Shown here: in pieces, positions 39,222 to 48,694 of the stretch
How the letters are laid out: every line of letters begins with the position of its first letter
How positions within the stretch are numbered: position 1 is the first letter of the stretch
Assembly: GCA_030704615.1 (NCBI GenBank)
Contig: CM060732.1
Location: 17,548,001-17,608,000, forward strand
Direction of reading: 5' to 3'
Source of the DNA: Takakia lepidozioides
Lineage: Eukaryota > Streptophyta > Takakiopsida > Takakiales > Takakiaceae
Length of the DNA stretch: 60,000 bases
Notes under the pieces: model-generated
Told to the model about the DNA's origin: nothing
Databases searched by the model: none
What the model saw: the letters and a program-made list of their open reading frames with translations, nothing else
Translations under genes and position numbers: made by a program

Positions 39222-40248
39222 TGTCGCGCGGCTTTTACTCACCCATCCCTTCGCTATCCGAGGCGGAAACTCCAAGATAGAAGAGTTGGAAATCTCTAAG
39301 TACTCAGCCCGCGCAGAACAATCAGTCATGACCTACAGCCAGTGTATCATGGGGGTGTTTCCTATTTGTTTCCCTTTTCGCATTCATCTTAGCTACCTTA
39401 CCATTGATAATTAAGTATCAGTTTGCTTCATCAATCTATCGGTTTCCTTCACTCATCCATTCAATCCACAGCTTCACTCAGATCTCTCTACACAGTGTGA
39501 TTGTATCGTATAAGTATCAGATTATGATTTATCAGGTATCAGGCCGAAGCCATTATGTCTCTAATCTGCTCTACAATATCACTACAGCTTTGCATATAAC
39601 AAGCATCTACTAATCCTCTTTCCTCCTTCATCGTGCTCACCGACTTCCGCTCCCGCCTGACTCCGAAGTCCTCCCCGAATAATGATAATAATGATCCCTT
39701 CATCATTCCCCGTTCTTCCCTTTATCCTCCTATCCGCGGTTCTAACCGTTTCCCTCTCTAACCGTCGTATGTGAACTAACATGTTCCCTTCACTGGTGTT
39801 GTTCCCCACAGTCGTTCCCTGTCCTACTCTTCGTTCCCTATTATCGTGAAAGCTGTGTCAAGCGGTGACTGGCTGTGTTTGGCTGTGTCGGGCTGTGACT
39901 GGCTGTGTGGCTGTGCCGGGCTGTGACTGGCTGTGTGGGCTGTGTCTGCTGTGACGACTGTGACGGGCTGTGTGGGCTGTGTGGGCTGTGACGACTGTGA
40001 CGGCTGTGTGGGCTGTGTCTGCTGTGACGACTGTGACGGCTGTGTGGGTTGTGTCTGCTGTGACGGCTGTGTGGGCTGTGACGACTGTGTGGGCTGTGAC
40101 TGCTGTGTCGGCTGTGTGGGCTATGTAACCCCCCTCTACAGTGCGCTGCTGTCACCCCTAAGGTTCCTGTTTGTCTCAGTCTGTGCAAAAATTAAGGGTA
40201 CCCTACAGATCCTGTATAAGTGTCTAAGTCCCCTACCGTCCTCTAACA
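39222..40248 (-). repeat. 3' LTR of element A copy 4 (1,027 bp)
   Basis: On the minus strand it starts TGTTAGAGGACGG at 40,248, next to the polypurine tract (complement of TTACCCCTTCCTCCC), and ends CGCGACA at 39,222. It matches the solo LTR at 18,867-19,835 almost throughout. The flank at its outer end is CTACC; the matching flank of a 5' LTR is not in the window. Confidence 0.92.
39855..40128. repeat. CACAGCC-type minisatellite within the LTR (copy 4)
   Basis: GGCTGTGTGGGCTGTGACGA-type units on the plus strand, more expanded than in the solo LTR, with a CTGCTGTGACGACTGTGACG sub-pattern repeated several times. Confidence 0.9.
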
Positions 40249-40434
40249 TTTACCCCTTCCTCCCTCAAAAAGCCGTGTCCTCACGGTTTACTGTTTCTGA
40301 GTAGCAACCCTTTGTGAGTGAGCACCTTGTTGACGTTGAGAGTTTCGTGGCGGGCTGTGTGTACGAGCCCGAGGTCTGTCTCTGGTTGACGGAGATGGTT
40401 GATCACTACCTGGATAAGTGAGGCCTTCTGGAGG

Positions 40435-43400
40435 CTATCGAGGTAATCTTTCCGGCATAGGAGATCCCCTTTGTTTCTTCTCTTCCATCTGAATTGCATA
40501 GTCTTCTCCCATGTCAAAAGAATTCTGTGAAGAAACAGTTGTATCAGAATCCTCATCGCCTCTCAGGTGTTTTAATTTTCGAACTTTTTGTGGAATCATC
40601 TTGGGCATACAATGCTGTCCTACCATGTCTGGAAGTTTGCATTTTACGACCTGGTGTAACCGTTGAACAGCAAAATTGGTGTAGACACTGAGCTCCTTGT
40701 CTGTCCAAATGAGTGGGGTACCAATTACTGGTGCAGCGTGCAAGTATTTCCATGCGATATGTCCCTTATAGAAAATGTCATCAAGTCCGAATTTCTGTGT
40801 TGACAAATTGTTGCAGGCAGCTTGAAACCATGAACGAATTTGAGAATCCTTCTGTATCATAACTTTTGGGTCATATAGGTACATATGAGGTGGCACTGAA
40901 GGTAATACCCAATGATCTCCACTGGAGTAACTTTGAAAGCGTGCTTGCATCTTTTGTTGCTCAATGTGGTAACGTATCAGAAAACAAGCAGCGTAGTATA
41001 GCCCGCACCCCATGACAATACTTGCTATTTCCTTGGTCTTGGTATAAATGAGTCCATGTACAACCTGGAAAGCAACCAATTCCCTCAACATGGTACCTGC
41101 CTCGTGCCAGTATTGTGCAAAGTGATGATCTTCAATATGTCGATTGTTTGGAAGAACTTTAGTCCTGGTTGCCACTGGCAGCCAAATACGCATGATTTGG
41201 TAGTAATGTGCGAATGACTGCGGAGGACTAAATTCTTTCCAAGCCAAATCCAACATGATGGGAATTTGGTTGAAGGGCATAATCATAGCCCTACTGTACT
41301 CCCTGGCAGCTGGAGTTTTAGGTGGGTTAAAAGCTGCATTGCCCCATACCTCCGGCTGTGGTGGCTGTGGTGTGGTTGTAGTAACCACAGGTTCAGCTAC
41401 TGGTACACAAACCTGTTGTGGTGGTGGTGGTACTGGTTCCTGTACCATTGGCATCTCCTGCACCTCCTGTGAAGACTGAAAAGCCAGAGTTCTGGATTGC
41501 AAATAAGAAGCCATTAGCTGTTCCTGAGGGATATAGACTCTTTGGTCGATGTTTGAAGTGAGGTCTTCCACTTGAGTCTGGAGTCCGTCTACATCCTCTT
41601 GTAACTCTGCTATCCTACTATAGACATTGTCTATAGTAGTTGTGGCAATGTTCTGCACCTGCAGTCTAAGCTCATTCATCTCGCTTTGGGTGAGCTTCCG
41701 TGGGGCTTTGCCTTCTACTGGCCCTTGTGCTAACCAGACCTGCATAAGGCTGTTATCCACCAAGCTGCTTGTGGTTCCCCTGAGAGTTTGCTCCTCTCTT
41801 AGCTTATACAATTCCAACTGCTGTTGTAAAGCCTTCATGCGCTTCGCCTGTGGCTCAACCAATTGCGCATAGGCAGCAAGTAGATTATTGGCTTCTCTCG
41901 AAGCCTTGTTACTGACCGCGATTTCATTTCTATTGGCCACGATGGTTTGTTGCAACTCCACGATGTATTTCTCTTGCTCAGCTTTCATCTGCCTGTATTG
42001 CTTGAAAGTATCTTCATTGCGACAGATTATATTCTTCATATCGACAATGAGCTTCATGTGCTCCACATTCTCTTCTTCTGCCTTCGTACATTTTTCCGCT
42101 TGATTGTTTATTTCTTTTGTTGATTGGTCAAGCATAGTTGTAAATGTAGCGCATTGTATCGCCATCCTGTTATGCACTGTCTGCAACTCCGTATGTAGTG
42201 CATTCAGTTCTTGCAACTTGCTTTCATGCTGCACCTGCATTTGGTATAGCTGTTGCTTATGTGCTTCGTGCAACTGGTCTTGCGCGAGGCCTGCCTCAAT
42301 CAATTGTTGCTTGGCCAATTGCAAAGCCATTTCTGTATTGGCCAAGTCCTGCTTCATCTTGAGAGTGACCTCTTCATCGACCTTGTTTGCACACTCAGTG
42401 GCAAGTCGAGCCTCAAACTCCTTCCTGAGTTCTTCTTTCAAGGCTGTCAATTGGGTAATTGGAACATGGGTTTTGACATAAGTCCCCAACAAATTAAGTG
42501 TCCTGCCTATGGAACTCATCAGCATTGCCTGTTGAGGGTCATCATGGTGAGGTTGCTGCTGTTCCTCCCGATCTTCAACAGTATGATGTCTCACTAACCA
42601 TTCAGACCATTGTCCCACCGGATTTTCTTCCTGAACTACTTCATTTATGACCGGTGCTACAGTGTCATGGCCTTCCGCCTGTGGTACCTCCGACACAGGT
42701 GTGTGCATTATATGTACCTCAGGATTTCTCTTGGGCAACTGTTGCACCTCAGTGATTTCTGTCTGCTTGACCAGACCAGAATATTCATAGAGAAGGTCCC
42801 CTTTCTCTATTTCCGCCACTATCTGTTCTGTAGTTGGAATATCTATCCCTTCTCTTTCCAAATCAATTATTTCGGGTTGAGCTGCATGGATAACTTGTGA
42901 CCTTGTGACAAGTCGTTCAAGTGGCTGTGTTGGTTGTGATGCAGAAGTAACTTCTTCCTCCCTCTCTGAAGGTCCTGCTTCCAGTAATAACATTCTTTTG
43001 TGCTGCTGTGCCCCTTCCTGGTCATGAGCTTGGGAAACATTATCATGCGGAATCCGTGAAGCCAGTGGATCTGCCACTACAGTCTTTCCCCTTCTCTGCC
43101 TCTTAGTCTCGGGTTGTGCTGCTAGTCCACCCTCACTGTGTGAAGAGCCTTGGTCTTCCATTGCAGTTGTTTCTGGCTCAAACACTCCCATTTCCTTCCT
43201 TTCTTGTGCATTAAGTATGCGAGAATCAAGGATTATTTGAGCAATGATTGGGCCAGACACTATGATAGGAGATTTTGCGGTAGTACCTTGTAATCTTTTC
43301 ATCTCCTCTACCAGTGCGTTGTACATTATGTCCGCCCATGGTACCTCTTGTCCCTTCAAGCCTTTGAGGATTTCCTCTGTGAAGGATCTGCTCAAATATT

Positions 43401-45183
43401 GTTGGTTCTGTTTCAGGGCAATCAGAACGTTCAATACTTGGCCTATGTCTTTTAACCCTGGGTACACAGCTTTGGTACAAGCATAACCCTGAGTTTTAAA
43501 GAAACTCCCTTCTTGGAATAAATCCCCTATTTGCAGTCTTTCCCTGTGTTCCTCCACATACACATGACCTGCTGGCAATCGAAACAATTGCTGGAGGTAT
43601 AGGGGAGTAATCATTAATTCAACTCCCTTCACCGTTGTTGTTCCTGTCTTTGGCTCAAAGTTCTGCAAAAATTGTAACATGTACTGTCTATGGTGTAGTG
43701 TCCAATCCATGCTTTGCAATCCTTCCAATCTCAGCTCCTTCAGTATCTTTATCGCATGTGGGGTAGCCATCGTTTGTTTCTGCAGAATTGTGGTGCTCTT
43801 CACCCTGATTTCCTCCATTCCTCTCACTCTCTTCATCTTAGACTCACAGAACTGCTTTGGCTGTAACAACTGCAGGAATGCCTGTAGTGCACAAAGCAGA
43901 AACGTATGGTTGCCGCAGAAAGCTATGGGTAATCTCTTGTAAGCCTGCGGGGCTTGCAAGCATTGTTCAAGAGAAAAGCTCTGCTCTTTCGTTTCGTGTC
44001 TCTGCCATTGCGTAAGTAATATTGCGAGCGTATAGTCTGTTAGTTCCTCCATAGTTTCCAAGTTATAGCATTTATGGCCTGTCCTGTCGAGACGCCCGTT
44101 ACTCAGAACGACGCCGCCTCTTGCGCTCAATTTCCCTCCATTTTCTTGATCATTTCTCTGGTTTTCTATTGGCTGTATCCGCTGTGACTGGATTTTAACT
44201 TTTATCTTCTTTAGTGGACTTTTCCTGTTGCATAGTCCACTAGGATCACACATGCGACATGAATTCAGTTTTTCTTTACTTGCCGTTCGTTCTGTTTCCA
44301 TTTTTCCGTATTCATTAATGGGCCCGCCTTTCATCCCTTTTGACGGCCGTTCTTGTCCTCTTTCCTTTTGACACCTGTCCTTGCACTTCATTCTCTGCTG
44401 TGTGTCGCACCCTGACCTCCACGTGTCTATTTTTAAATTAATTTCCGTTTCTTCTTCCTTCAGCCATTTTCCTGAAGTTTTTATGTGTCCACTTGTCACT
44501 GATTCTATGGATCGTGTAACTTTAGTAGGCTGTGTTGAGCTGTGACAAGCTGTGTCATACTGTGTTACGCTGTGATAGGCTGTGTTGCACTGTGGTAAGC
44601 TGTGATAGGCTGTGACACGCTGCGGTAGGTTGTGATAGGCTGTGTCACGTCGTGACGGGCTGTGATAGGCTGTGTCACGCCGTGATGGGCTGTGATAGGC
44701 TGTGTCACGTTTGTTTTGCCCACCCCGGTCATATATACTGGGCCTAGCGACAAGTGTTCCATACTCCGTTCGTAACACTGGTGCAGCCCGTGACTGCTCT
44801 TGCGGTTCAACATGCAAATCATGCTGCAGGGGTTTGTCATGGATACCACTGTACCCCTTCAACTTATTTGCATTGACTCTTCCCAGCATTTCTTTGTTAA
44901 TGGTTTGTAACATGGCTGTGTTGTTATCATACATCTTTTGTATGACATAAGGTCCTTTCCATGGTGATTTAAGCTTAGAAGCTTGAATCTTTCCTTTCTT
45001 CTGCAACCATAGAACCAAATCCCCCGTCTTAAAAGTCTTTAACTTGCCTTCATCAAACTGTTCCTTTCTCTTCATCTGAATTCTGGTCATATTATCAGCT
45101 GCATCAGCACGTATTTCTTCCACATGGTATAATTCATGTTTCCTGACTTTGATGGAGTCTTGCAATTCCATTCTTTTCCCCAC
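40435..45183 (-). CDS. Element A integrase C-terminus fused in frame to the unique C-terminal region
   Basis: 1,582 codons without a stop. Residues 1-130 are the integrase C-terminal domain (FKTGDLVLWLQKKGKIQASK, LKSPWKGPYVI). About 165-235 is the minisatellite translated as TAYHS/ITAYHS repeats. About 290-620 is the first conserved region (ELTDYTLAILLTQW, FCGNHTFLLCALQAFLQLLQ, VKGVELMITPLYLQQLFRLP). About 650-930 is a Glu/Pro/Gln-rich linker. About 960-1,230 is a long coiled coil. About 1,310-1,545 is the second conserved region (MIMPFNQIPIMLDLAWKEF, YWHEAGTMLRELVAF, GCGLYYAACFLIRYHIEQQK). It shows directly that the unique region is translated, if at all, as a C-terminal extension of pol. 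It ends early at a TAG made by a 3-bp deletion relative to copy 3. It is joined to RT-integrase upstream except for a 1-bp deletion near 45,178. Confidence 0.85.
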   Translation of the reverse strand: MGKRMELQDSIKVRKHELYHVEEIRADAADNMTRIQMKRKEQFDEGKLKTFKTGDLVLWLQKKGKIQASKLKSPWKGPYVIQKMYDNNTAMLQTINKEMLGRVNANKLKGYSGIHDKPLQHDLHVEPQEQSRAAPVLRTEYGTLVARPSIYDRGGQNKRDTAYHSPSRRDTAYHSPSRRDTAYHNLPQRVTAYHSLPQCNTAYHSVTQYDTACHSSTQPTKVTRSIESVTSGHIKTSGKWLKEEETEINLKIDTWRSGCDTQQRMKCKDRCQKERGQERPSKGMKGGPINEYGKMETERTASKEKLNSCRMCDPSGLCNRKSPLKKIKVKIQSQRIQPIENQRNDQENGGKLSARGGVVLSNGRLDRTGHKCYNLETMEELTDYTLAILLTQWQRHETKEQSFSLEQCLQAPQAYKRLPIAFCGNHTFLLCALQAFLQLLQPKQFCESKMKRVRGMEEIRVKSTTILQKQTMATPHAIKILKELRLEGLQSMDWTLHHRQYMLQFLQNFEPKTGTTTVKGVELMITPLYLQQLFRLPAGHVYVEEHRERLQIGDLFQEGSFFKTQGYACTKAVYPGLKDIGQVLNVLIALKQNQQYLSRSFTEEILKGLKGQEVPWADIMYNALVEEMKRLQGTTAKSPIIVSGPIIAQIILDSRILNAQERKEMGVFEPETTAMEDQGSSHSEGGLAAQPETKRQRRGKTVVADPLASRIPHDNVSQAHDQEGAQQHKRMLLLEAGPSEREEEVTSASQPTQPLERLVTRSQVIHAAQPEIIDLEREGIDIPTTEQIVAEIEKGDLLYEYSGLVKQTEITEVQQLPKRNPEVHIMHTPVSEVPQAEGHDTVAPVINEVVQEENPVGQWSEWLVRHHTVEDREEQQQPHHDDPQQAMLMSSIGRTLNLLGTYVKTHVPITQLTALKEELRKEFEARLATECANKVDEEVTLKMKQDLANTEMALQLAKQQLIEAGLAQDQLHEAHKQQLYQMQVQHESKLQELNALHTELQTVHNRMAIQCATFTTMLDQSTKEINNQAEKCTKAEEENVEHMKLIVDMKNIICRNEDTFKQYRQMKAEQEKYIVELQQTIVANRNEIAVSNKASREANNLLAAYAQLVEPQAKRMKALQQQLELYKLREEQTLRGTTSSLVDNSLMQVWLAQGPVEGKAPRKLTQSEMNELRLQVQNIATTTIDNVYSRIAELQEDVDGLQTQVEDLTSNIDQRVYIPQEQLMASYLQSRTLAFQSSQEVQEMPMVQEPVPPPPQQVCVPVAEPVVTTTTPQPPQPEVWGNAAFNPPKTPAAREYSRAMIMPFNQIPIMLDLAWKEFSPPQSFAHYYQIMRIWLPVATRTKVLPNNRHIEDHHFAQYWHEAGTMLRELVAFQVVHGLIYTKTKEIASIVMGCGLYYAACFLIRYHIEQQKMQARFQSYSSGDHWVLPSVPPHMYLYDPKVMIQKDSQIRSWFQAACNNLSTQKFGLDDIFYKGHIAWKYLHAAPVIGTPLIWTDKELSVYTNFAVQRLHQVVKCKLPDMVGQHCMPKMIPQKVRKLKHLRGDEDSDTTVSSQNSFDMGEDYAIQMEEKKQRGSPMPERLPR
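44530..44710. repeat. CACAGCC-type minisatellite in coding frame (copy 4)
   Basis: GCTGTGATAGGCTGTGTCAC-type units on the plus strand. The coding frame from integrase into the unique region runs through the whole repeat without a stop. Confidence 0.9.
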
Positions 45184-47219
45184 TCCGTTCTCATGGTAGG
45201 TAACAGGAATTCCACTGGAAGTAAGGCTTCCATACCATAAACTAATTGGAATGGTGTATACTTTGTGGTGACTTTATACGAAGTCCTGTATGACCATAAA
45301 GCTGTCAGCAGCTTTGTATCCCAATCCGTTCTGTTTGCATTGACTATCTTAGCCAAGATAGTACATAGTATTTTGTTGGTAGCCTCTGCCTGTCCATTAC
45401 CCTGTGGGTAATATGTTGTACTCTTTCTATGCACAATCATAAACTCTTTAGTCAATAACTCAATGGTCTCATTCATGAAGTGACTTCCTTGATCACTGAT
45501 AAATTCTAAGGGACATCCAAATCGTGTAAGTATGTTCTCGTACAGGAACCTTGCTGTGGACTTGGCTGTGTTGTCCCTCAAAGCTTTAGCTTCCACCCAC
45601 TTTGTAGTATAATCAGTGGCTGTAATTATGTACCTGTTTCGTGTATTCTTGGATGGTGGATTAATTGGTCCAACAAAGTCTAGTCCCCATTTCTGAAATG
45701 GTTCCGTAGGCATTGTAGGATGCAAGGCCATTCTTCCAGATCTCTGCAAAGGTCCTAGCCTCTGACATTCATCACACTTATGACAATACTCATGTACATC
45801 TTTGAACAAAGTAGGCCACCAGTATCCTGCGAGTAGTATCTTTCTACTGGTAGTCTCTTCTCCAAAATGACCTCCAGCCACTCCTTTATGAACTTCCTCC
45901 AAGACTTTATTTACTTCATGGTGGTACAAGCATCGTTTTAGTACCCCATCTGGTCCTAACTTATACATTCTGCTTCCTACCATAGTATAAGGTAAAGCTT
46001 TGATAGCGATTCTCTTCCTCTGCTCCTTACCATAACTAGGTGGGCACTGACCATGAGCAAGGTAGTATCTGATTGGCCACTGCCAATCTAACCATTCATC
46101 TGCACTTCCTTGCACCTCCATTACAAATAAACTCGCATCAGGTAACTGATCGTCCACTCCTGTGGCGGCCTCTCCTGTTGTTAGTCGTGACAAATGATCT
46201 GCCACAAGATGCAAACGGCCAGGCTTGTAAATAACCTCGAACTCAAACTCATGCAAGATTATTAACCACCTCGCTATCCTTCCACTTATCAAAGGTTTGT
46301 TCACCAGATATATCAGAGCCTGGTGATCCACATAAAACATAAACTTTCTTCCCAATAGGTAATGCCTGAATTTCTTCACTGCATAGATCATTGCCAATGC
46401 TTCTCTTTCCGTTGTGCTATAGTTCCTCTCAGCACTGTTCATCAACCGGCTAGCATAATACACAGGTGAATCTATATTCCCTGTAACATTCTGGGCTAAC
46501 ACCGCTCCCAACGCTTCTCCTGATGCATCGCAGTGAACATGAAATACTACATGCCAGTGAGGGTTAATCAGCACAGGTGTAGTTGTTACTGACAGTGTAA
46601 GTTCCTCAAACGCCTGTTGACATTCAGCTGTCCATGCAAACACTGCATCTTTCTTCAGAAGCTTGCTCAATGGTGCTGCTATTTGTGCATACCTTTTGAC
46701 AAATCTTCTGTAATAACTGGTTTGCCCAAGGAATCTCCTTAAACTCTTAACATTCACTGGTGGTGGAGAGACTTTAATGGACTCTGTCTTCCTGGGATCC
46801 ACAAGGAGTCCCTTCTTACACACAATGTGTCCCAGAAGCACCCCTGAGTTCACACAGAAAGTACACTTCTCTGGGTTCAAGCCCAGACCTCTCATCCTGC
46901 ATCTGGCCAGGCATAACTCCAATTTATGCAAGTGCTCACTCTTAGAGCTGTACACACTGAAATCATCCAAGAATACCTGCATGAAATCATCCAGATACTC
47001 ATGAAAAGATTCACTTATCACTCTCTGAAAGGTCGCTGGTGCATTACAAAGTCCAAAGGGCATGACTTTGTATGCATAAGCCCCCCAGTCTGTGATGAAA
47101 GCTGTTTTCCCTTGGTCTTCTTCTGCCACTTGCACTTGATTATAACCACTGAAGCCATCCATGAATGAGTACATCTCATGGCCTGCCACAGTGTCTAATA
47201 CTGCTTCTGTGAATGGCAA
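45087..47219 (-). CDS. Element A reverse transcriptase, RNase H and integrase
   Basis: 710 codons. RT: FMDGFSGYNQV (residues 19-29, first catalytic Asp), MPFGLCNAPATFQ (53-65), VFLDDFSVYS (82-91, FLDD in place of YxDD). RNase H: HCDASGEALGAVL, STTEREALAMIYAV, FYVDHQAL. The integrase zinc-binding region is HKGVAGGHFGEE ... CHKCDECQ. The integrase core is GLDFVGPI, EFISDQGSHF and YYPQGNGQAEATNKI (D-D-E), then LWSYRTS and PFQLVYG. The frame opens before 47,219 (CTKKDPFPLPFTEAV is readable to about 47,255), so the given start is not a true initiation site. A 1-bp deletion near 45,178 throws the last 40 codons out of frame. Confidence 0.9.
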   Translation of the reverse strand: MPFTEAVLDTVAGHEMYSFMDGFSGYNQVQVAEEDQGKTAFITDWGAYAYKVMPFGLCNAPATFQRVISESFHEYLDDFMQVFLDDFSVYSSKSEHLHKLELCLARCRMRGLGLNPEKCTFCVNSGVLLGHIVCKKGLLVDPRKTESIKVSPPPVNVKSLRRFLGQTSYYRRFVKRYAQIAAPLSKLLKKDAVFAWTAECQQAFEELTLSVTTTPVLINPHWHVVFHVHCDASGEALGAVLAQNVTGNIDSPVYYASRLMNSAERNYSTTEREALAMIYAVKKFRHYLLGRKFMFYVDHQALIYLVNKPLISGRIARWLIILHEFEFEVIYKPGRLHLVADHLSRLTTGEAATGVDDQLPDASLFVMEVQGSADEWLDWQWPIRYYLAHGQCPPSYGKEQRKRIAIKALPYTMVGSRMYKLGPDGVLKRCLYHHEVNKVLEEVHKGVAGGHFGEETTSRKILLAGYWWPTLFKDVHEYCHKCDECQRLGPLQRSGRMALHPTMPTEPFQKWGLDFVGPINPPSKNTRNRYIITATDYTTKWVEAKALRDNTAKSTARFLYENILTRFGCPLEFISDQGSHFMNETIELLTKEFMIVHRKSTTYYPQGNGQAEATNKILCTILAKIVNANRTDWDTKLLTALWSYRTSYKVTTKYTPFQLVYGMEALLPVEFLLPTMRTEWGKEWNCKTPSKSGNMNYTMWKKYVLMQLII

Positions 47220-47258
47220 AGGGAAAGGATCTTTCTTCGTACAAGCATTCAGCGAGGT

Positions 47259-48103
47259 TTACTATTTCATGAGCAGAAACCATGAGCCATGAGCCATGAG
47301 CCGCATGAGCCGCATGAGCGGTGAGCCGAAGTCTAAGATACGCGGATTTCATGAGCGGACTCCTCCAAATTTGGAAATGCGGCAGATTAAACAAGTATTA
47401 AAATAATAGTTTTTTATTTGACCTTGCCGTTTTTGGACGTTCCAGATCATGTAATGCGGCGAAGATATGTCGTCAGTAACAAGTCCGCTCATGGTTTTTT
47501 AGATCCGCTCATGGAAATAAGTGACCGTGCAACGGGAAATCCAGTATACCACTGCAAAAGGACGACGCATACTGGCCTGTATAGAGTATTCCGCGGTTTT
47601 ACATGCCTTAACATTGGAATGAAGCTGACCCTTTTGCCGTGATTGAACCAATGGAGTCTGCACCAATACAGTCTGCAGTACTTCACAATTCTGTCTTCTT
47701 CGGGTATTCGGCGGGAAAGGTTTGCAACTGAACTGGGAAATAGGGTGCCGCATTAGGGTTCGCACGTGCAAAATTTCGGAGCGGTTTGGTGTTGGCGAAG
47801 GCCGCCTCTGGGGGTACCTACGACGATACTTGGAAATTCGGCGCCGCATTTCCTTGTCGGAGGTCGAATGAGGACAGCAAGTTTTCGGAAAGCAGAAAAA
47901 CATGAACCCTCCAACATACAAAATACATGCACGTGGAAACAAGTGAACGATATAGTAATATCTTAGTTCGAGCAAAACAGGTTACTGGTAGGCAAGACAT
48001 ATGTCGGACCTTTGTGTGGCCAGAGTCTGAGGTACTGGCAGCAGTACAGTTCTACTATCCGAAAAGGATGGGTGTACCATTGTATGTGGACCGCAAGCCA
48101 AGC
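47259..48103. other. CATGAGC-rich junction and non-coding spacer
   Basis: Starts CTATTTCATGAGC followed by about eight CATGAGC or GTGAGC words to 47,360; more CTCATGG words lie at 47,488-47,516. A GAAATTCGGCGCCGCATTTC palindrome lies at about 47,830. No gene is recognisable; the frame at 47,499-47,975 (-) has no protein-like features. Confidence 0.4.
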
Positions 48104-48694
48104 TCACTGGTCCCCTGGATCCATATTCAGAAGAGTGTGAACCTCCTGGGGGCTCAACCCTGGTGCATGTATGAAGTGATGAGTTGTGGAATTACAACGG
48201 AGTCTCTTTAGGTACACGTAGTACAAATGCTTGCAAGGGCAGTATGATGCCCCCTTGTTCGCCATGATCTGGAAGTCGGTGCAATTGCAGGTGGGTAATT
48301 CTGAAATGGTGATGGTGTACACCTCATTGCGAACAGCTGAGCCCGCCGTGGCCATCTGATACACACGCCCGAATCCTGGTGGGGGCACTTCTGTCGAGCT
48401 CTGGATTGTACAGTTCATCCGAAGTGCATTCCCCATCCTTGTCTCGTTCACTTTTGAGGGAGGTCGCCGCCTCTTCGGTTTCCCCCAACGGTGTGTAGGA
48501 TGCTTAGAGCTGTCGTGTCCCATTGTTCTTGCTCTCACAGGGGTCGGTGGTGGAGGCTGTGGAAGCGGAAATGGTTGTCTGGGCACGTCAGTGCGCTGCA
48601 CCATCCGAAATCCTGCGGCGGTAAGGGCGTCGGCCTCAACCTGACTCAGATCGCAGCCTGGTTCCACCGGCCACACCGGGGGAGCCTCTGGCAT
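48104..48694 (-). CDS. SWIM zinc-finger protein fragment (MULE-related)
   Basis: 196 codons. The start (PPVWPVEPGCDLSQVEADAL) and the finger (CNCTDFQIM ... CPCKHLYYVYLKRL, CxC...CxH) parallel the segment at 32,347-32,991. Between them lies a Pro-rich and then Lys/Arg-rich linker (PKRRRPPSKVNETRMGNALR). It is probably the C-terminal exon of another MULE transposase; no transposase core is visible next to it in the window. Confidence 0.6.
   Translation of the reverse strand: MPEAPPVWPVEPGCDLSQVEADALTAAGFRMVQRTDVPRQPFPLPQPPPPTPVRARTMGHDSSKHPTHRWGKPKRRRPPSKVNETRMGNALRMNCTIQSSTEVPPPGFGRVYQMATAGSAVRNEVYTITISELPTCNCTDFQIMANKGASYCPCKHLYYVYLKRLRCNSTTHHFIHAPGLSPQEVHTLLNMDPGDQ

Larger units (their letters stand above)
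39222..47258 (-). mobile_element. Element A (Ty3/gypsy) copy 4, the most complete; 5' truncated
   Basis: Contains RT from just upstream of its first catalytic Asp (47,258), RNase H, integrase, the in-frame minisatellite, the full unique C-terminal region, hairpin, polypurine tract and 3' LTR. Gag, protease, the first part of RT and the 5' LTR are missing. The upstream edge at 47,258 abuts a CATGAGC-rich sequence. Confidence 0.92.

Noticed and set aside
40435-45183. Envelope-like gene of a retrovirus-type element
   Set aside because: The extra region lies at the env position but is fused to integrase and shows no signal peptide, membrane segment or furin-type site.
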